Below, in pieces: positions 27,402-35,356 of a stretch of 64,000 nt of DNA. Positions within the stretch are counted from its first letter, which is position 1; every line of letters starts with the position of its first letter. Both the position numbers and the translations under genes were made by a program. Source of the stretch: Actinokineospora diospyrosa (GTDB lineage: Bacteria; Actinomycetota; Actinomycetes; Mycobacteriales; Pseudonocardiaceae); contig NZ_JAMTCO010000009.1 of assembly GCF_024171925.1 (NCBI RefSeq), positions 214,705-278,704 of the forward strand. Direction: 5' to 3'. Below the pieces are notes generated by a model, which had not been told where the DNA came from, made no database searches, and was given only the letters and a program-made list of their open reading frames with translations.

Positions 27402-27752
27402 ATGGCCCAGTACCTGCTCAGCATCCAGCAGCCCGACGGCGACCCGCCGCCGCCCGAGGTGCTCGACCCCATCATGCGCGACCTCGCCGCCCTCAACGAG
27501 GAGATCCGGGCAGCGGGCGCTTGGGTGTTCAACGCGGGCCTGCACCCGGCGCACACCGCGACCGTGCTGCGCCCGAAGGGCGACGACGTGCTGGTGACCG
27601 ACGGGCCCTACGCCGAGGGCCGCGAGCACGTCGGCGGCTTCTGGGTGATCGAGGCACCCGACCTCGACGCCGCGTTGGCCTGGGGCCGCAAAGCGGCGCT
27701 GGCGATCACCCTGCCGATAGAGGTGCGGCCCATCGGCGGTCACTGCGAGTGA
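27402..27752 (+). CDS. YCII-related DGPF-domain protein
   Basis: The 116-residue protein carries the hallmark [14 protein letters not shown] of the DGPF/YCII family and the repeated beta-alpha-beta fold of EVRPIGG at the end. The ATG at 27402 has GAGGAG upstream. These proteins are consistently encoded beside ECF42-type sigma factors, as here, where the stop overlaps the sigma start (GTGA). They probably act in the same regulatory circuit or as its target. Confidence 0.92.
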   Translation: MAQYLLSIQQPDGDPPPPEVLDPIMRDLAALNEEIRAAGAWVFNAGLHPAHTATVLRPKGDDVLVTDGPYAEGREHVGGFWVIEAPDLDAALAWGRKAALAITLPIEVRPIGGHCE

Positions 27753-28915
27753 ATCTGGACGACGTGTTCGCCCGGGAGTACGGGCGGGCCGTGGCGGTGC
27801 TGACCCGCGTCTTCGGCGACATCGACATCGCCGAGGACGCGGTCCAGGACGCTTTCACCCAGGCGCTGCGCACCTGGCCCGAGCGCGGGGTGCCGCCGAG
27901 CCCGGCGGGCTGGATCATCACCACCGCCCGCAACCGGGCCATCGACCGGCTGCGTCGCGAGGCCGACCGCGACGACCGGCACGCCCAAGCCGCGCTGCTG
28001 CACGCAGCGTCGGAACCACCCGAGGAGGGCCCCGTGGGTGACGACCGGCTGCGAATGGTCTTCACCTGTTGCCATCCGGCGCTCGGCAGACCTGCCCAGG
28101 TCGCGTTGACGCTAAGGCTGCTCGGTGGTCTCACCACCGCGGAGATCGCCCACGCGTTCCTCGTGCCTGAACCGACCATGGCGCAGCGGTTGGTCCGGGC
28201 CAAGGCGAAGATCCGCGCCGCTCGCATCCCCTACCGCGTCCCCAGCGACGCCGACCTGCCTGAGCGGCTGAGGTCGGTGCTGGCGGTGGTGTACCTGGTG
28301 TTCACCGAGGGGCACGCCCGCCGCCGCCGCGACCTGTGCGCCGAGGCCATCCGCCTCGCCCGGCTGCTGGTGGAGCTGATGCCGGACGAGCCGGAGGCCC
28401 TGGGCTTGCTGGCGCTCGTGCTGCTCACCGACGCTCGCCGCGATGCCCGGGTCGATAGTGAGGGCGCGTTCGTGCCGTTGACCCGTCAGGACCACGCCCG
28501 CTGGGACCACGCGATGATCACTGAGGGCCACGACCTGGTCCGCCGGTGCCTGCGCCGGGGCGCGCCCGGTCCGTACCAGATCCAGGCCGCGATCAACGCC
28601 GTCCACACGGACCCACCCACGGACTGGACGCAGGTCCTCGCCCTCTATGACCAACTGATCGCGGTAGCGCCAACTCCAGTCGCACGTCTCAACCGCGCCG
28701 TCGCGGTCGCCGAGGTCTCTGGGCCTGCCCTGGCCTTAGCCCTAGTCGAGGAGTTGGACCTCGATGGCTATGCCGTCTTCCACGCTGTGAAGGCCGATCT
28801 ACTCCGGCGACTGGATCGCGTCGGAGACGCCGGGCCGGAGTACACGCGCGCGATAGAGCTGAGCCCGGACCCCGTCGAGCAGGACCACCTGCGCCGTGTA
28901 CGAGATGCCCTGTGA
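27749..28915 (+). CDS. ECF42-type RNA polymerase sigma factor with TPR-like extension
   Basis: The 388-residue protein has a sigma-2 region ([19 protein letters not shown]), sigma-4 ([19 protein letters not shown], then [10 protein letters not shown]) and a long C-terminal helical extension with TPR-like repeats ([14 protein letters not shown]). This architecture is that of the ECF42 group, whose extension is needed for function and which has no anti-sigma factor. The GTG at 27749 overlaps the DGPF gene stop. Confidence 0.9.
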   Translation: MNLDDVFAREYGRAVAVLTRVFGDIDIAEDAVQDAFTQALRTWPERGVPPSPAGWIITTARNRAIDRLRREADRDDRHAQAALLHAASEPPEEGPVGDDRLRMVFTCCHPALGRPAQVALTLRLLGGLTTAEIAHAFLVPEPTMAQRLVRAKAKIRAARIPYRVPSDADLPERLRSVLAVVYLVFTEGHARRRRDLCAEAIRLARLLVELMPDEPEALGLLALVLLTDARRDARVDSEGAFVPLTRQDHARWDHAMITEGHDLVRRCLRRGAPGPYQIQAAINAVHTDPPTDWTQVLALYDQLIAVAPTPVARLNRAVAVAEVSGPALALALVEELDLDGYAVFHAVKADLLRRLDRVGDAGPEYTRAIELSPDPVEQDHLRRVRDAL

Positions 28916-28949
28916 CGCGACCACGGGGAGTGCACGGCATGATTCGGGA

Positions 28950-29729
28950 GTGCCATCGCCCCTGCGTGCCGTTTCCGCCACTCGGTATGTGACCCCGTTG
29001 CGGGAAGGCGGGTCGTTGCCCGGGCTGGTGGAGGCGGACGACCTCGGGATGTACGTGCTCAAGTTCCGCGGCGCGGGCCAGGGCCTCAAGGCGTTGGTGG
29101 CCGAGGTGGTGGTGGGGGAGTTGGCGCGGGCGTTGGGCCTACCTGTGCCGGAGATCGTGTTGGTCGACCTGGACCCGGAACTCGGTAGAGCGGAACCGGA
29201 CGAAGAGGTCCAAGAGCTTCTTCGTGCAAGTGGCGGCCGTAACCTCGGGTTGGACTACCTGCCCGGCTCGTTCGATTTCACCCCGCTAGTCCGCGATCCA
29301 GGGCCGGAGTTGGCCGCGCAGGTGCTGTGGCTGGACGCCCTGGTCCTCAACGTGGACCGCAGTTGGCGCAACCCGAACCTCTTGCTCTGGCACCGCGATG
29401 TGTGGCTCATCGACCACGGCGCCTCTTTGTACTTCCACCACCGGTTCGCGCAGGGCTGGCAGCCCGCGCAGACCTACCGGTTCGACGCCTCCGACCACGT
29501 GATGCTGCCGGTGGCAGGCTCCGTCACCGAGGTTGACGTGGCGCTCACGCCCAAGGTGCTCCCGGTGCTCGATGGCGTGCTCGACCTGGTGCCGGACGAG
29601 TGGCTGGACGACGTGTTCGGCACGCCCGACCAGGCCAGAGCGGCCTACCGGGCGTACTTCGAAGCGCGACTGGCCGACGCGCCGCGCTGGGTCGGGGAGT
29701 TGGAGGCGGCTCGTGTCGCACGTGTTTGA
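28950..29729 (+). CDS. HipA-like kinase-fold protein
   Basis: The protein has 259 residues from the GTG at 28950; a GTG at 28896 that overlaps the sigma gene is another option. It has HipA-type catalytic elements: LNVDRSWRNPNLL, which corresponds to the catalytic loop NxDRHxxN, and LIDHGASL, which corresponds to the metal-binding DxG. ALVAEVVVGELARALGLPVPE is the helix that follows the lysine strand YVLKF. It is shorter than classic HipA and has no HipB partner; instead it is coupled to a DUF3037 gene. This pair recurs in bacteria. A Ser/Thr kinase role is inferred. Confidence 0.78.
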   Translation: MPSPLRAVSATRYVTPLREGGSLPGLVEADDLGMYVLKFRGAGQGLKALVAEVVVGELARALGLPVPEIVLVDLDPELGRAEPDEEVQELLRASGGRNLGLDYLPGSFDFTPLVRDPGPELAAQVLWLDALVLNVDRSWRNPNLLLWHRDVWLIDHGASLYFHHRFAQGWQPAQTYRFDASDHVMLPVAGSVTEVDVALTPKVLPVLDGVLDLVPDEWLDDVFGTPDQARAAYRAYFEARLADAPRWVGELEAARVARV

Positions 29730-30102
29730 GTACGCGCTGCTGAGGGCCGTACCCCGCCAGGACCGCGGCGAGATCATGAACGTCGGCGTCCTGCTCTATT
29801 GCGCCAGCCTGGACTACCTGCGCTGCCGCACCCATGTCGACCCGGATCGGCTGCGCGCCCTAGACCCGGATCTCGACGTCGATACCCTCGCCTCCGCGTT
29901 GACGCTGTTGTGCGGCGCTTGCGATGGCACCGACCTTCGAGCACCGGTTACGGGAATCTCCCTAGGGCAGCGCTTCCGCTGGCTGACAGCGCCACGCAGC
30001 ACCCTTGTGCAGACATCACCCACCCACCCCGGCCTCACCAACGACCCGGACGCGGACCTAGAGCGACTGTTCCAGCGTCTTGTCCTACCGGTAGGCGCCT
30101 AA
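29713..30102 (+). CDS. DUF3037 protein, partner of the HipA-like gene
   Basis: The 129-residue protein matches DUF3037: YALLRAVPRQDRGEIMNVGVLLYC near the start and RFRWLTAPRSTLVQTSPTHPG later. It starts inside the HipA-like gene (17-base overlap), which signals coupled expression and often a physical complex. The function is unknown; analogy with HipA modules makes an antitoxin or adaptor role possible but unproven. Confidence 0.85.
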   Translation: MSHVFEYALLRAVPRQDRGEIMNVGVLLYCASLDYLRCRTHVDPDRLRALDPDLDVDTLASALTLLCGACDGTDLRAPVTGISLGQRFRWLTAPRSTLVQTSPTHPGLTNDPDADLERLFQRLVLPVGA

Positions 30103-30106
30103 GCGC

Positions 30107-31324
30107 TTAGGCGCGCCCGAACGGGAGAGTCGCGTCGATGAAGCCGCGCTCGTCCCCGCGCGGCCACTCCGACCGCGGCGTGCCCCTCGTGGCCATCGCC
30201 CACAGCACGTCCTCCGCGCACGAGGCGTCCACATCGTCATCGGTGAACACGATCAGCCTGCCGAACGGGTGCCGGTCGAACGCCCGACGCGCCACGTCCG
30301 CGAGCCGGTGATCGTCGGCGTGCGACCGCTTGCGCACCGAGACCACCAAGAGCAGCATCCCGCCACCCGCCGGGCTGTGGTGGACATCGGTGACCAGTTC
30401 GTCGTCGACCGCCCGCGCCACCGACAGCGCACCGGCCAGGCCCAAGACGACCGACTGCTCCCGCCCCTCTTCCAGCATGCTTTGGTAGAGCGGCTCCGGT
30501 CGCGCGGTCACCCCAGTCACCGTGAGCACCGGGCGCCCGTCCGACATGGTCTCGTCGAGGTAGCCCTCCAGAACAATCTCGGAGTCCGCCAGCACGGTGG
30601 TCTTAGCGCCGACAGTTAGCGCTACCGGCGCACCAGCCAAGGCACCGGCAAGAGCCAACTTGTCCACCGGCCACAGCTGAGACGTCAACGCGGACGCCAC
30701 CGTCGCCGCGGGAGGCGCGCCGATGTTCACCGACACCGGTAGCCGCTCCCCGGTAGCCAGTGCCTCGGCACGTAGGTTCGCTAGCGCCTCATCCGGACCC
30801 ATGCACACGGCCAACCGAGACTGGTCTAACACCAGCATCCGATGCGCCGACAACACGACCGCATCGCCACGGTTGGCATAGGCAACGCCCAGGGTGAGAT
30901 AGCGCTCGGCATCCCGGCGAGTCAGCATCGGCAGCCTGTACAAATCCACATGGGGCCACCGGTCCCGGGCCCGCATCACATGCACAGGCGGGATCGCCGC
31001 GTCGATCAGCGTGTTCACCGTCTCTTGGTTCGCACGCCGGGGGAGCCCAGGTAGGAGTGCCCTAACACGGTTGATGTCGCCGTAAACCCCGAGCAGCAGC
31101 GGGATGCCGGTATCCGGCACCTGGTACTGCACCACCATCTCCGAGCGCGGCGCCGACGGTAGACCGGTGAACCGTTCGACGAAATCCGCTGCCACCGCGT
31201 CCCGCCTGAACAAACGACTCATAGGGCCGTGCTCGCCCGGCGGGATCCGACGCAACGCCGCGCGCAGCGACAACGCCGTGGGCTCCTCCACCATGGGGGA
31301 GCGCGGAGTCGGGATGGCGGTCAT
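30107..31324 (-). CDS. UbiD-family decarboxylase, short form
   Basis: The 405-residue protein matches the UbiD family: LLLGVYGDINRV near residue 78, ERYLTLGVAYANRGD, VDKLALAGALAGAP, SEIVLEGYLDE and VFTDDDVDASCAEDVLWA, ending with GFIDATLPFG. The family performs reversible decarboxylation of aromatic or unsaturated acids with prenylated FMN. The region after EIVLEG is shortened where other members have the GPFGEP segment, and the protein is about 80 residues under the usual length. No UbiX (prenyl-FMN synthase) is in the window. It overlaps the trpC-like stop (ATGA) and is the last gene of the operon, so a decarboxylation late in the pathway is likely. Confidence 0.8.
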   Translation of the reverse strand: MTAIPTPRSPMVEEPTALSLRAALRRIPPGEHGPMSRLFRRDAVAADFVERFTGLPSAPRSEMVVQYQVPDTGIPLLLGVYGDINRVRALLPGLPRRANQETVNTLIDAAIPPVHVMRARDRWPHVDLYRLPMLTRRDAERYLTLGVAYANRGDAVVLSAHRMLVLDQSRLAVCMGPDEALANLRAEALATGERLPVSVNIGAPPAATVASALTSQLWPVDKLALAGALAGAPVALTVGAKTTVLADSEIVLEGYLDETMSDGRPVLTVTGVTARPEPLYQSMLEEGREQSVVLGLAGALSVARAVDDELVTDVHHSPAGGGMLLLVVSVRKRSHADDHRLADVARRAFDRHPFGRLIVFTDDDVDASCAEDVLWAMATRGTPRSEWPRGDERGFIDATLPFGRA

Positions 31325-32007
31325 CTAGGCACTCCAGCGCGATAGGACAACCAGGCTGCCGCGTTGGGTGCCCGCAGCAGAGCCGTACCGACCAGCACCG
31401 CGGTGTATCCGGCGTCCACCAGTCTCCTGACCTGTTCCGGGCGCTCGATGCCGCTGGCGCTCACGGGGGCGCGACAACCCGCCGCCCGCAGCACCGGGAG
31501 CAGCCGCTCGCTGCGGCCCAGGTCGGCCGGACCGCGTTCCCGCAGCCGGATGTCCTTGTTGTTCACCGCGAGCACGCACTCGGCCGCGTGCGGCACCGCG
31601 GCGATCTCGGCCTCGGACACCACCTCGACGAACGGCGTCAGCCCCAACAGCAGCGCCTTGTCGACCAGCGACGCCAGCACCCGCCCCGGCAGCAGGGCGG
31701 CGGTCAGCAACACCGCGGCCGCCCCGACCTCCTTGGCGTGGATCAGTTGCGATTCCCTGGTCAGGAAGTCCTTCTGCAGCACAGGCAGTTCGCAGCGCGC
31801 GGTGATGTCGGCGAGCAGCCGCAGATCCCCACCGAACCACCTGCCCGTCACCACCGACAAGCACCCGGCCCCGGCGCTTTGGTACGCCGCCGCGATCGCC
31901 ACCGGCGACCGGTTGCCCAGCAGGGACAGCCCGTCAGCACCCTGCATCTTGACCTCGGGGATCACCGGGATGGACGCTCCGAGCACCGCCTCGATGAACC
32001 CACTCAC
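31321..32007 (-). CDS. TrpC-like indole-3-glycerol-phosphate synthase homologue with altered active site
   Basis: The 228-residue TIM barrel, from the GTG at 32007 that overlaps the trpF-like stop, is shorter than the roughly 260 residues of real TrpC. Kept residues by position are Glu18 and Lys20 (PEVK), Lys79 (LQKDF), Glu128 (FVEVVSE) and Asn149 (AVNNKD). Altered positions are the AEYKRKSPS loop, replaced by a longer unrelated loop (MQGADGLSLLGNRSP), the LTE segment, now VTG, and the essential Glu of the AESGI loop, now Ala184 in SASGI. TrpC makes indole glycerol phosphate by decarboxylative ring closure. The changes suggest a different anthranilate-like substrate or outcome. The function is inferred. 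Confidence 0.78.
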   Translation of the reverse strand: MSGFIEAVLGASIPVIPEVKMQGADGLSLLGNRSPVAIAAAYQSAGAGCLSVVTGRWFGGDLRLLADITARCELPVLQKDFLTRESQLIHAKEVGAAAVLLTAALLPGRVLASLVDKALLLGLTPFVEVVSEAEIAAVPHAAECVLAVNNKDIRLRERGPADLGRSERLLPVLRAAGCRAPVSASGIERPEQVRRLVDAGYTAVLVGTALLRAPNAAAWLSYRAGVPR

Positions 32008-32642
32008 AGCCGCCACCCCGCCAGCAGCGCGCTTACCCTGCCGGGGTCGATCTGCCCATCGCCGCCTCTACAACCGGTATCCACATCCACTCCCGCGAAC
32101 CGGGGATGCCGCCGGACGCTTGCGAACTCGGCAGCGTTGTTAGGGGTAACTCCGCCCGACAGCAGAAACGGTCGGTTCAAGTAGTTGGCGATCTCGAGCA
32201 CTACTGCTTCCGCGAGAGGCCGCCCGGTGCTGCCTAGCGCCCCGTCCGGTCCCACACAGTCGAGTACGAACATGTCCACGCCCGCCCGCTCATAAGCGCC
32301 CACGAGTGATCCCTCCACGCAAACCCCGTCCCTGACGTGCAGCGCTTTCACGACCGTCAGGCCTGCCGCCTTGAGCACCCTGACCACCCTCGGTGGTTGA
32401 AACCCGTGGAGTTGGACCCACCGGACCCCGGCTGTCTTCGCGAGCCAGGCAATGTCGTCGGCGAAGGTGACCATCACCGGCTCAGGGCCACCACCGGAGG
32501 CCAACTCCGCGAAGGTCGACGGCGACAGGTTCGCGTGGCCGCCCCGCACACCACACCACAAGCCCACCAAGTCCACGCCGCCCAATGCGGCGAGGTCCGT
32601 GGCGCGTGTAGCGCCGCAGACCTTCACCATCGGCTCAGACAT
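32004..32642 (-). CDS. TrpF-like phosphoribosylanthranilate isomerase homologue
   Basis: The 212-residue barrel keeps the catalytic Cys (VKVCGATRATD, residue 8) and Asp (MFVLDCVG). It has WVQLHGFQPP in the place of the QLHG motif, LLSGGVTPNN for the phosphate-binding LaGGLxxxN, and GVDVDTGCRGGDG where TrpF has GVDVSSGVE. The family isomerises a phosphoribosyl amine by Amadori rearrangement. A separate TrpF is unusual in actinobacteria, which normally use the dual HisA/TrpF enzyme PriA, so its presence argues for a dedicated pathway. The ATG lies 8 bases inside the trpB-like gene. Confidence 0.82.
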   Translation of the reverse strand: MSEPMVKVCGATRATDLAALGGVDLVGLWCGVRGGHANLSPSTFAELASGGGPEPVMVTFADDIAWLAKTAGVRWVQLHGFQPPRVVRVLKAAGLTVVKALHVRDGVCVEGSLVGAYERAGVDMFVLDCVGPDGALGSTGRPLAEAVVLEIANYLNRPFLLSGGVTPNNAAEFASVRRHPRFAGVDVDTGCRGGDGQIDPGRVSALLAGWRL

Positions 32643-33990
32643 CCGGCAACCCCGCCAGGGCCGCATACATCCCGCCGACATCGAACTCCTCGTCCTGCAA
32701 CGTCCCCGAGAAGTACTCCCCGTAGGCGGACAGGTCGAAGTGGCCGTGCCCGGACAGACCGAAGAGGACCGTTCGGCCGACCCCCTCCTCCTTGCTGCGC
32801 AACGCCTCCCGAATGGCGGTCTCAACCGCGTGACACGACTCAGGTGCAGGCACGATCCCCTCTGCTCGAGCGAACCGCACACCCGCCGCGAAACACGCTG
32901 ATTGCGCTACCGCCACGGGCTCGATCAACCCCTGTGCGACGGCCTCACTCACCAGGGGTGCCATGCCGTGGTAGCGCAATCCGCCAGCGTGCAACGGCGG
33001 TGGGATGAACCCATGCCCGAGGGTGTGCATTCGCAGCAGCGGCGTGAACCCGGCAGTGTCACCGAAGTCGTAGGCCAACGTTCCCCGCGTCATCGACGGA
33101 CACGACGCAGGCTCGGCCGCTATCACGCGGACAGACCTACCGCCCCGCAGTTGCTCACCCAAGAACGGGAACGACAACCCGCCCAAGTTGCTGCCGCCGC
33201 CCGCGCACCCGATCACCACATCCGGGTAGTCGTCGGCCAACGCGAACTGGGCGATGGCCTCTTGGCCGATCACGGTCTGGTGCAACAACACGTGGTTAAG
33301 CACACTGCCGCAGGCGTAGTTCGTCGACGGGTCCTGCGCTGCGATCTCCACGGCCTCCGAAGAGGCGATACCCAGGCTGCCGGGAGAGTCCGGGTCTCGC
33401 GCCAAGATGGACCTACCGGTCTCGGTCTCGCTGCTCGGACTTGGCACACAACGAGCGCCGTAGGTCTGCATCAACAGTTGGCGGTAAGGCTTCTGGTCGA
33501 AGCTCACCCGCACCATGTAGACGCTGACGTCTAGGCCGAACAGCGCACCCGCCAGTGCCAGCGACGATCCCCACTGCCCGGCCCCCGTCTCCGTGGCGAG
33601 CTTGGTGATCCCTGCCTGCTTGTTGTAGTAGGCCTGCGCGATGGCGGTGTTCGGCTTGTGGCTGCCGGTAGGACTAACGCCTTCGTACTTGTAGTAGATC
33701 CGCGCGGGCGTGTCCAAGGCACGTTCCAACCCGCGCGCCCGCACCAACGGCGAGGGACGCCATCGCGCATAGATCCGCCGGACCGGCTCCGGGATCTCCA
33801 CCTCCCGGTCCAGTGTCAACTCCTGCCTGGCCAGCTCGGCGGGCACGATCGGCAGCAGGTCGTCAACGGTGATCGCCCGACCGGTCGCCGGGTGCCGGGG
33901 CGCGGCGAGGTCGGGCAGGTCGGCGGCGAGGTTGTACCAAGCGCGCGGGATGTCCTGCGCGCTGAGCGGGAACTGCACACGCTCGTTCAT
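32635..33990 (-). CDS. TrpB2-type PLP-dependent tryptophan synthase beta homologue
   Basis: The 451-residue enzyme is the stand-alone TrpB2 form. The PLP lysine lies in GSHKPNTA (residue about 117), the catalytic Glu is in TETGAGQWGS and the phosphate loop is GCAGGGSNLGG. TrpB2 proteins join indole and serine without a TrpA partner, and no trpA is found here. In this operon it probably couples serine, or another amino acid able to form aminoacrylate, to the heteroaromatic product of the trpDFC-like steps. The ATG overlaps the stop of a 45-codon ORF and has GGAG upstream. Confidence 0.88.
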   Translation of the reverse strand: MNERVQFPLSAQDIPRAWYNLAADLPDLAAPRHPATGRAITVDDLLPIVPAELARQELTLDREVEIPEPVRRIYARWRPSPLVRARGLERALDTPARIYYKYEGVSPTGSHKPNTAIAQAYYNKQAGITKLATETGAGQWGSSLALAGALFGLDVSVYMVRVSFDQKPYRQLLMQTYGARCVPSPSSETETGRSILARDPDSPGSLGIASSEAVEIAAQDPSTNYACGSVLNHVLLHQTVIGQEAIAQFALADDYPDVVIGCAGGGSNLGGLSFPFLGEQLRGGRSVRVIAAEPASCPSMTRGTLAYDFGDTAGFTPLLRMHTLGHGFIPPPLHAGGLRYHGMAPLVSEAVAQGLIEPVAVAQSACFAAGVRFARAEGIVPAPESCHAVETAIREALRSKEEGVGRTVLFGLSGHGHFDLSAYGEYFSGTLQDEEFDVGGMYAALAGLPDV

Positions 33991-34124
33991 CGGCGGGCTC
34001 CAAGGTGTCGGTCGCTTCCGGTCAGCTTGCGCGCCGACAAGCCCGAGTACAGGCCCTCGACCAGGTCATCTCCGGCCGGCCGGGGATCGCTGTGGGTGGC
34101 TGTCGCGGCCGCTCGCTCACCCAT
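33987..34124 (-). CDS. 45-residue peptide gene between trpD-like and trpB-like genes
   Basis: This short frame begins with ATG at 34124, eight bases inside the trpD-like stop, and ends with TGA at 33987-33989 overlapping the trpB-like ATG. It fills the only gap in an operon in which almost all genes overlap. The peptide is MGERAAATATHSDPRPAG followed by DDLVEGLYSGLSARKLTG and a basic tail (SDRHLGARR). It has an acidic-to-helical middle and no Cys or Trp, so it is neither a trp leader nor a lanthipeptide-like precursor. It might be a small subunit, a carrier-like helper or a substrate peptide. I do not recognise a family. Gene reality is inferred from the coupling on both sides. Confidence 0.55.
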   Translation of the reverse strand: MGERAAATATHSDPRPAGDDLVEGLYSGLSARKLTGSDRHLGARR

Positions 34125-35106
34125 GGCGACCCATCCGGGTCAACAACGCCACCGCCGCGCCACCGCGCACGGCCTCGACCGCGTCCGCCTCGGCCCGCGT
34201 CCAGTCCGACCGCGCTCCGGACAGGACGGCCAACGCCGCCGCGTTCAGGCACACCGTCCGCACCGCCGTGGCGGGCGCGGTGCCCGACAGCAGCGCGCGC
34301 AGATCCGCCACCGCGTCCACACCGGGTGCCAAGTCGAGCACCGTGCCCGGTCCGGACGGCTCAAGCCACCAACCCCGCCCGGTCGCTCCCTCGTGCACCC
34401 AGTTGGCGGCGAAGGACACCAGCTCGTCGACCCCGGCGTCGTTGTGGCACAGCCAGGTCCGCTGATCCGACCGCCGAGCCGCCAGCACGCGCAACGCGGG
34501 CAGGTCTTCCGGGCGCGACACCCCGGTCAGCTGCGCCGCCACCGACACCTGGGCCAGGAACGGCCCCACGGTGTTGACGAACCGTCCCACTGTCCGCAAG
34601 TCCAAAGGCACGATCTCGGCGGCTAATAGCGAGATCTCCACCGGATACACGAAGACCCCGGCGAACCCCACCCCGAACCGGTCCACCATGTCCATCAACT
34701 CGGTATGCGAACCGGCGACAGGTATGCCTGCCGCGCCAAGCACGTCCAAAGAGCCCGCCCGGCTCGAGTACCCGCGAGACCCTGTCTTGACTACCCGCAC
34801 TCCCATCGTCGCAGCCACTACCGCTGCCGCGGTGGAGATGTTCACCGTGAGAGGCCCACCGCCGGTGCCAACGATGTTCACCGCCCCCGGGTAAGCGACC
34901 GTCTCACCGCCGCCACGCTCCTGCGCGGCATCGAACAACGCGGTCAGCGACCCGGGGTCCGGCATGGCCGTCGACAGTGACGCCAGCACTGCCGCCGCCT
35001 CACCCCTGGCCAGCCGCCCCCGCGTCAGCCGATCCAGGAAACACCCCCACTCCGCCACCCCCACCGGGTCGACCCGCCTGGTCAACCCGGCAAGCAGCCC
35101 CGACAC
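34117..35106 (-). CDS. TrpD-like anthranilate phosphoribosyltransferase homologue
   Basis: The 329-residue protein has the family fold and the PRPP-binding GTGG (residues 80-83), but GTGGDG is changed to GTGGGP. NISTAAAVVAA and KTGSRGYSSRAGSLDVL match NISTxAA and KHGNRxxSSxxGSADVL, with His replaced by Thr. The Mg-binding DE pair is kept (AGVDELV). The anthranilate-site GPLLNPA motif is replaced by GPFLAQV. PRPP chemistry therefore looks intact while the acceptor pocket differs, so the amine acceptor is probably not plain anthranilate. The GTG at 35106 lies one base past the carrier-protein stop. Confidence 0.8.
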   Translation of the reverse strand: MSGLLAGLTRRVDPVGVAEWGCFLDRLTRGRLARGEAAAVLASLSTAMPDPGSLTALFDAAQERGGGETVAYPGAVNIVGTGGGPLTVNISTAAAVVAATMGVRVVKTGSRGYSSRAGSLDVLGAAGIPVAGSHTELMDMVDRFGVGFAGVFVYPVEISLLAAEIVPLDLRTVGRFVNTVGPFLAQVSVAAQLTGVSRPEDLPALRVLAARRSDQRTWLCHNDAGVDELVSFAANWVHEGATGRGWWLEPSGPGTVLDLAPGVDAVADLRALLSGTAPATAVRTVCLNAAALAVLSGARSDWTRAEADAVEAVRGGAAVALLTRMGRHG

Positions 35107-35107
35107 C

Positions 35108-35356
35108 TCAACCCGCCCGCACCGGCGCCGCGGCGAGTCCCGCCACCGCGCGCACCGACCGCAGGTCAGCCGGGTCCACGTCGTCCGCGGGCACGTCGAA
35201 GGTGTCCTGCAGCCAGGCCAACACGCGCAGCACACCGAGGCTGTCGAGCACCCCGGCCGCCACTAGGTCCAGATCCGGGTCCAACTCATCGGCGCGCACA
35301 TCGGGTAAGAACTCCTCGACGACGAACCGCGTAACGGCGCCCAGCACTTCGCTCAC
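35108..35356 (-). CDS. Acyl carrier protein heading the trp-like operon
   Basis: The 82-residue carrier has the phosphopantetheine Ser in GVLDSLGVL (about residue 39) and typical acidic loops (VRADELDPDLDL, VPADDVDPADL). It is the first gene of the minus-strand operon, divergent from a TetR regulator. The ATG has AGGT-type sequence in the leader. A carrier protein is not part of tryptophan synthesis. Its placement suggests that an acyl group, perhaps the amino acid analogue of anthranilate or its precursor, is handled as a thioester before or after the trp-like steps. Confidence 0.85.
   Translation of the reverse strand: MSEVLGAVTRFVVEEFLPDVRADELDPDLDLVAAGVLDSLGVLRVLAWLQDTFDVPADDVDPADLRSVRAVAGLAAAPVRAG

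Noticed and set aside
31321-33990. Primary tryptophan operon of the genome
   Set aside because: No trpE, trpG or trpA, a carrier protein and UbiD gene in the same transcript, a separate TrpF in an actinomycete, and altered active-site residues argue against this.
34022-34120. Alternative short frame with one Trp (ends RACRRAS) as a trp leader peptide
   Set aside because: It has only a single Trp codon, lies inside the operon rather than before it, and no attenuator hairpin follows. The other frame at 33987-34124 is coupled at both ends and fits better.
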